Assembly (NCBI GenBank): GCA_031262895.1
Contig: JAISGW010000137.1
Location: 1-7,436, forward strand
DNA from: Tannerella sp.
GTDB lineage: Bacteria; Bacteroidota; Bacteroidia; Bacteroidales; Tannerellaceae
Length of the DNA: 7,436 nucleotides
Direction of reading: 5' to 3'
The first letter of the stretch is position 1, and each line of letters begins with the position of its first letter. The translations under genes were made by a program, and so were the position numbers. Below, piece by piece: positions 6,460 to 7,436 of this stretch. The notes below the pieces were generated by a model that was not told the DNA's origin, searched no databases, and was given only the letters and a program-made list of their open reading frames with translations.

Positions 6460-6823
6460 AGTGCAGCAGGCCTGTAAGCCGGGTTCTGTGTCTCCGCCCC
6501 TTAGGGGGCGGGGTGCCTGCCATTTATCTCGACTTGCCGTTGCCGGCAAGCTCCAGCGGTCTACCCCCCGGCATTGGACGGGCCGTCCTTCAGCGCCGGT
6601 GTACATGACCTTGCAACCCATAAGGCGTACGGCAGGCCGCATTGCTGCGGCCCCCGGTAAGCTCTTGCCTCACCTTTTCACCCTTGCCCTTTCGGGCGGT
6701 TATTTTCTGTTACGCTGCTCTGCCCTTGCGGACAGCTTCCCGTTAGGAAATATGGCGCCCTTTGTTGCCCGGACTTTCCTCCCGGCCCTTTGCGGGCCGA
6801 GCGGCAGGCCGGCCTGCTGCACT
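6460..6823 (-). ncRNA. rnpB: RNase P RNA, bacterial type A
   Basis: This is the catalytic RNA that, with RnpA, trims the 5' leaders of pre-tRNAs. Read on the - strand, it carries the conserved segment GAGGAAAGTCCGGGC (6781-6767) near its 5' end. Further on it has AAGGGTGAAAAGGTGAGGCA, then GGGTAG (6566-6561), which matches the loop that binds the tRNA CCA end, then AGATAAATG (6529-6521), and finally ACAGAACCCGGCTTA close to the 3' end. The ends are set by the P1 helix: 13 bases at 6811-6823 pair perfectly with 6460-6472. A T-rich tract follows the 3' strand of P1 on the - strand (about 6459-6440) and can serve as the terminator. The length of about 364 nt is normal. The exact ends may differ by a few bases. 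Confidence 0.96.
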
Positions 6824-6829
6824 CGGCCG

Positions 6830-6860
6830 CAAAGGTAAGGGATTTTGGGCTTTATTCAAG
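6830..6860 (-). promoter_or_regulatory. rnpB promoter, Bacteroidota primary-sigma type
   Basis: On the - strand, TACCTTTG (6837-6830) fits the -7 consensus TAnnTTTG exactly. CTTG (6860-6857), a near match to the -33 TTTG, lies 19 bases upstream, within the usual 17-20. Transcription would start around 6823-6825, just where the P1 helix predicts the rnpB 5' end. The -33 box lies within the last codons of the upstream isomerase gene. Confidence 0.75.
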
Positions 6861-7436
6861 CTCAAGGAGTTCGCGGGCGTAACGGACGCAGGTCTTCACC
6901 TCCTTGACGGCATTGGACCAAGGCTTGATGTCGTACTCCAGTTCTACGTCGCAGAAAATGGGGTATTTCTCGTCGCGAATCAGGTGCAGCACTTCTTCGA
7001 GGGGCATCTGGCCTTGCCCCCACACCTGGTTGGTGTTGGGCGTCGGCTGTGTGTCGGGGCCGGTTTTGTCCTTGATATGAATGCTGACAATGCGGTCGTG
7101 GTACTTGCGTATCATGTCGCAGGGGTTCTTGCCGGTAGAGCCGAAATAGTGGCCGGAGTCGAAGTTGGCCATCACCTTTTTGGACATGGCGAAGAAGGGG
7201 TCGTAGCTGAACCCGGGCTGGGCGAATTGCATGTGCGTGTGGAAGATGGCGTACATGTCGTGTTTCTCGGCGAAGGGATAGAGGCGCTTGACGTTGGCTT
7301 CGGTCAGCTCGTCGGTCACGCCGAGGGCGCCGAGGCGCTTGGCCACGTTGAAGGCATAGTCTATTTCCTTGTCGTTCTTCCAGCTGCCAGGCGAGAACTT
7401 GACGAAGTGCGCCTTGATGCCGGCCTGGTGGAGCAG
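6852..7436 (-). CDS. Sugar phosphate isomerase/epimerase, xylose-isomerase-like TIM barrel, 5'-truncated by window edge
   Basis: This is the C-terminal 194 residues of a metal-dependent TIM-barrel enzyme of the AP-endonuclease-2/xylose-isomerase-like superfamily, which isomerises or epimerises sugars, sugar phosphates or inositols. The frame is open to the window edge, beginning LLHQAGIKAHFVKFSPGSW, so the true start lies outside; the GTG at 7346 is internal. Likely metal or substrate ligands, numbered on the visible part, are HTH at 66-68, Asp93 and His96 in NFDSGHY, His120 in SIHIKDK, and Glu165 or Glu167 in DVELEYD. The segment WGQGQMPLEEVL resembles the GxG loop common in the family. Full proteins are around 280-310 residues. 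Many Bacteroidota copies are exported; the missing N-terminus prevents a check here. The substrate is unknown. No terminator separates it from rnpB. Confidence 0.9.
   Translation of the reverse strand: MLHQAGIKAHFVKFSPGSWKNDKEIDYAFNVAKRLGALGVTDELTEANVKRLYPFAEKHDMYAIFHTHMQFAQPGFSYDPFFAMSKKVMANFDSGHYFGSTGKNPCDMIRKYHDRIVSIHIKDKTGPDTQPTPNTNQVWGQGQMPLEEVLHLIRDEKYPIFCDVELEYDIKPWSNAVKEVKTCVRYARELLELE

Noticed and set aside
6389..6838. 149-codon + strand frame containing ACKPGSVSPPLRGRGACHL
   Set aside because: It is the antisense of rnpB, a well-known kind of spurious protein annotation.

Overview
The window reads as a chromosomal segment of a Bacteroidota bacterium, most likely a gut or oral Bacteroidales member. 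The reasons are a SusC/SusD outer-membrane nutrient-uptake pair, two Bacteroidota-style lipoproteins, no strong Shine-Dalgarno sequences, and an rnpB promoter matching the Bacteroidota primary sigma pattern (a -33 TTTG-like box, 19 nt, then TAnnTTTG). The genes look moderately GC-rich and the spacers clearly AT-rich. The genus cannot be fixed from the sequence alone.

Left part (1-4413, + strand): the 3' five-sixths or so of a susC-like TonB-dependent transporter gene, then a complete susD-like surface lipoprotein gene and a strong intrinsic terminator. Together the two products should form a lidded outer-membrane importer for an oligosaccharide or peptide; the substrate cannot be read from the window. 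The 260-nt gap between them is unusual. It is almost wholly simple tandem repeats: a 7-mer, then two long 8-mer arrays of opposite polarity that could fold on each other, then another 7-mer.

Middle (4430-5795): a lipoprotein of the 6-bladed beta-propeller (BF3164/TolB-like) type starts only 16 nt after the terminator. It is followed by a 349-nt stretch with no convincing gene. The first 120 nt or so of this stretch are highly organised: three direct repeats at exactly 21-nt spacing, an inverted fourth copy followed by a T-run, and a 9-bp inverted repeat whose pairing crosses that hairpin.

Right part (5796-7436): ribE (riboflavin synthase, + strand) converges on rnpB (RNase P RNA, - strand) with only about 16 nt between them. 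Upstream of rnpB on the - strand is the C-terminal part of a TIM-barrel sugar phosphate isomerase/epimerase gene that runs off the window. The rnpB promoter overlaps the last codons of that gene.

No CRISPR array, complete insertion sequence, tRNA, integrase or defence system is visible. The most unusual signals are the two intergenic repeat structures; their functions are unknown and any role proposed here is inference.
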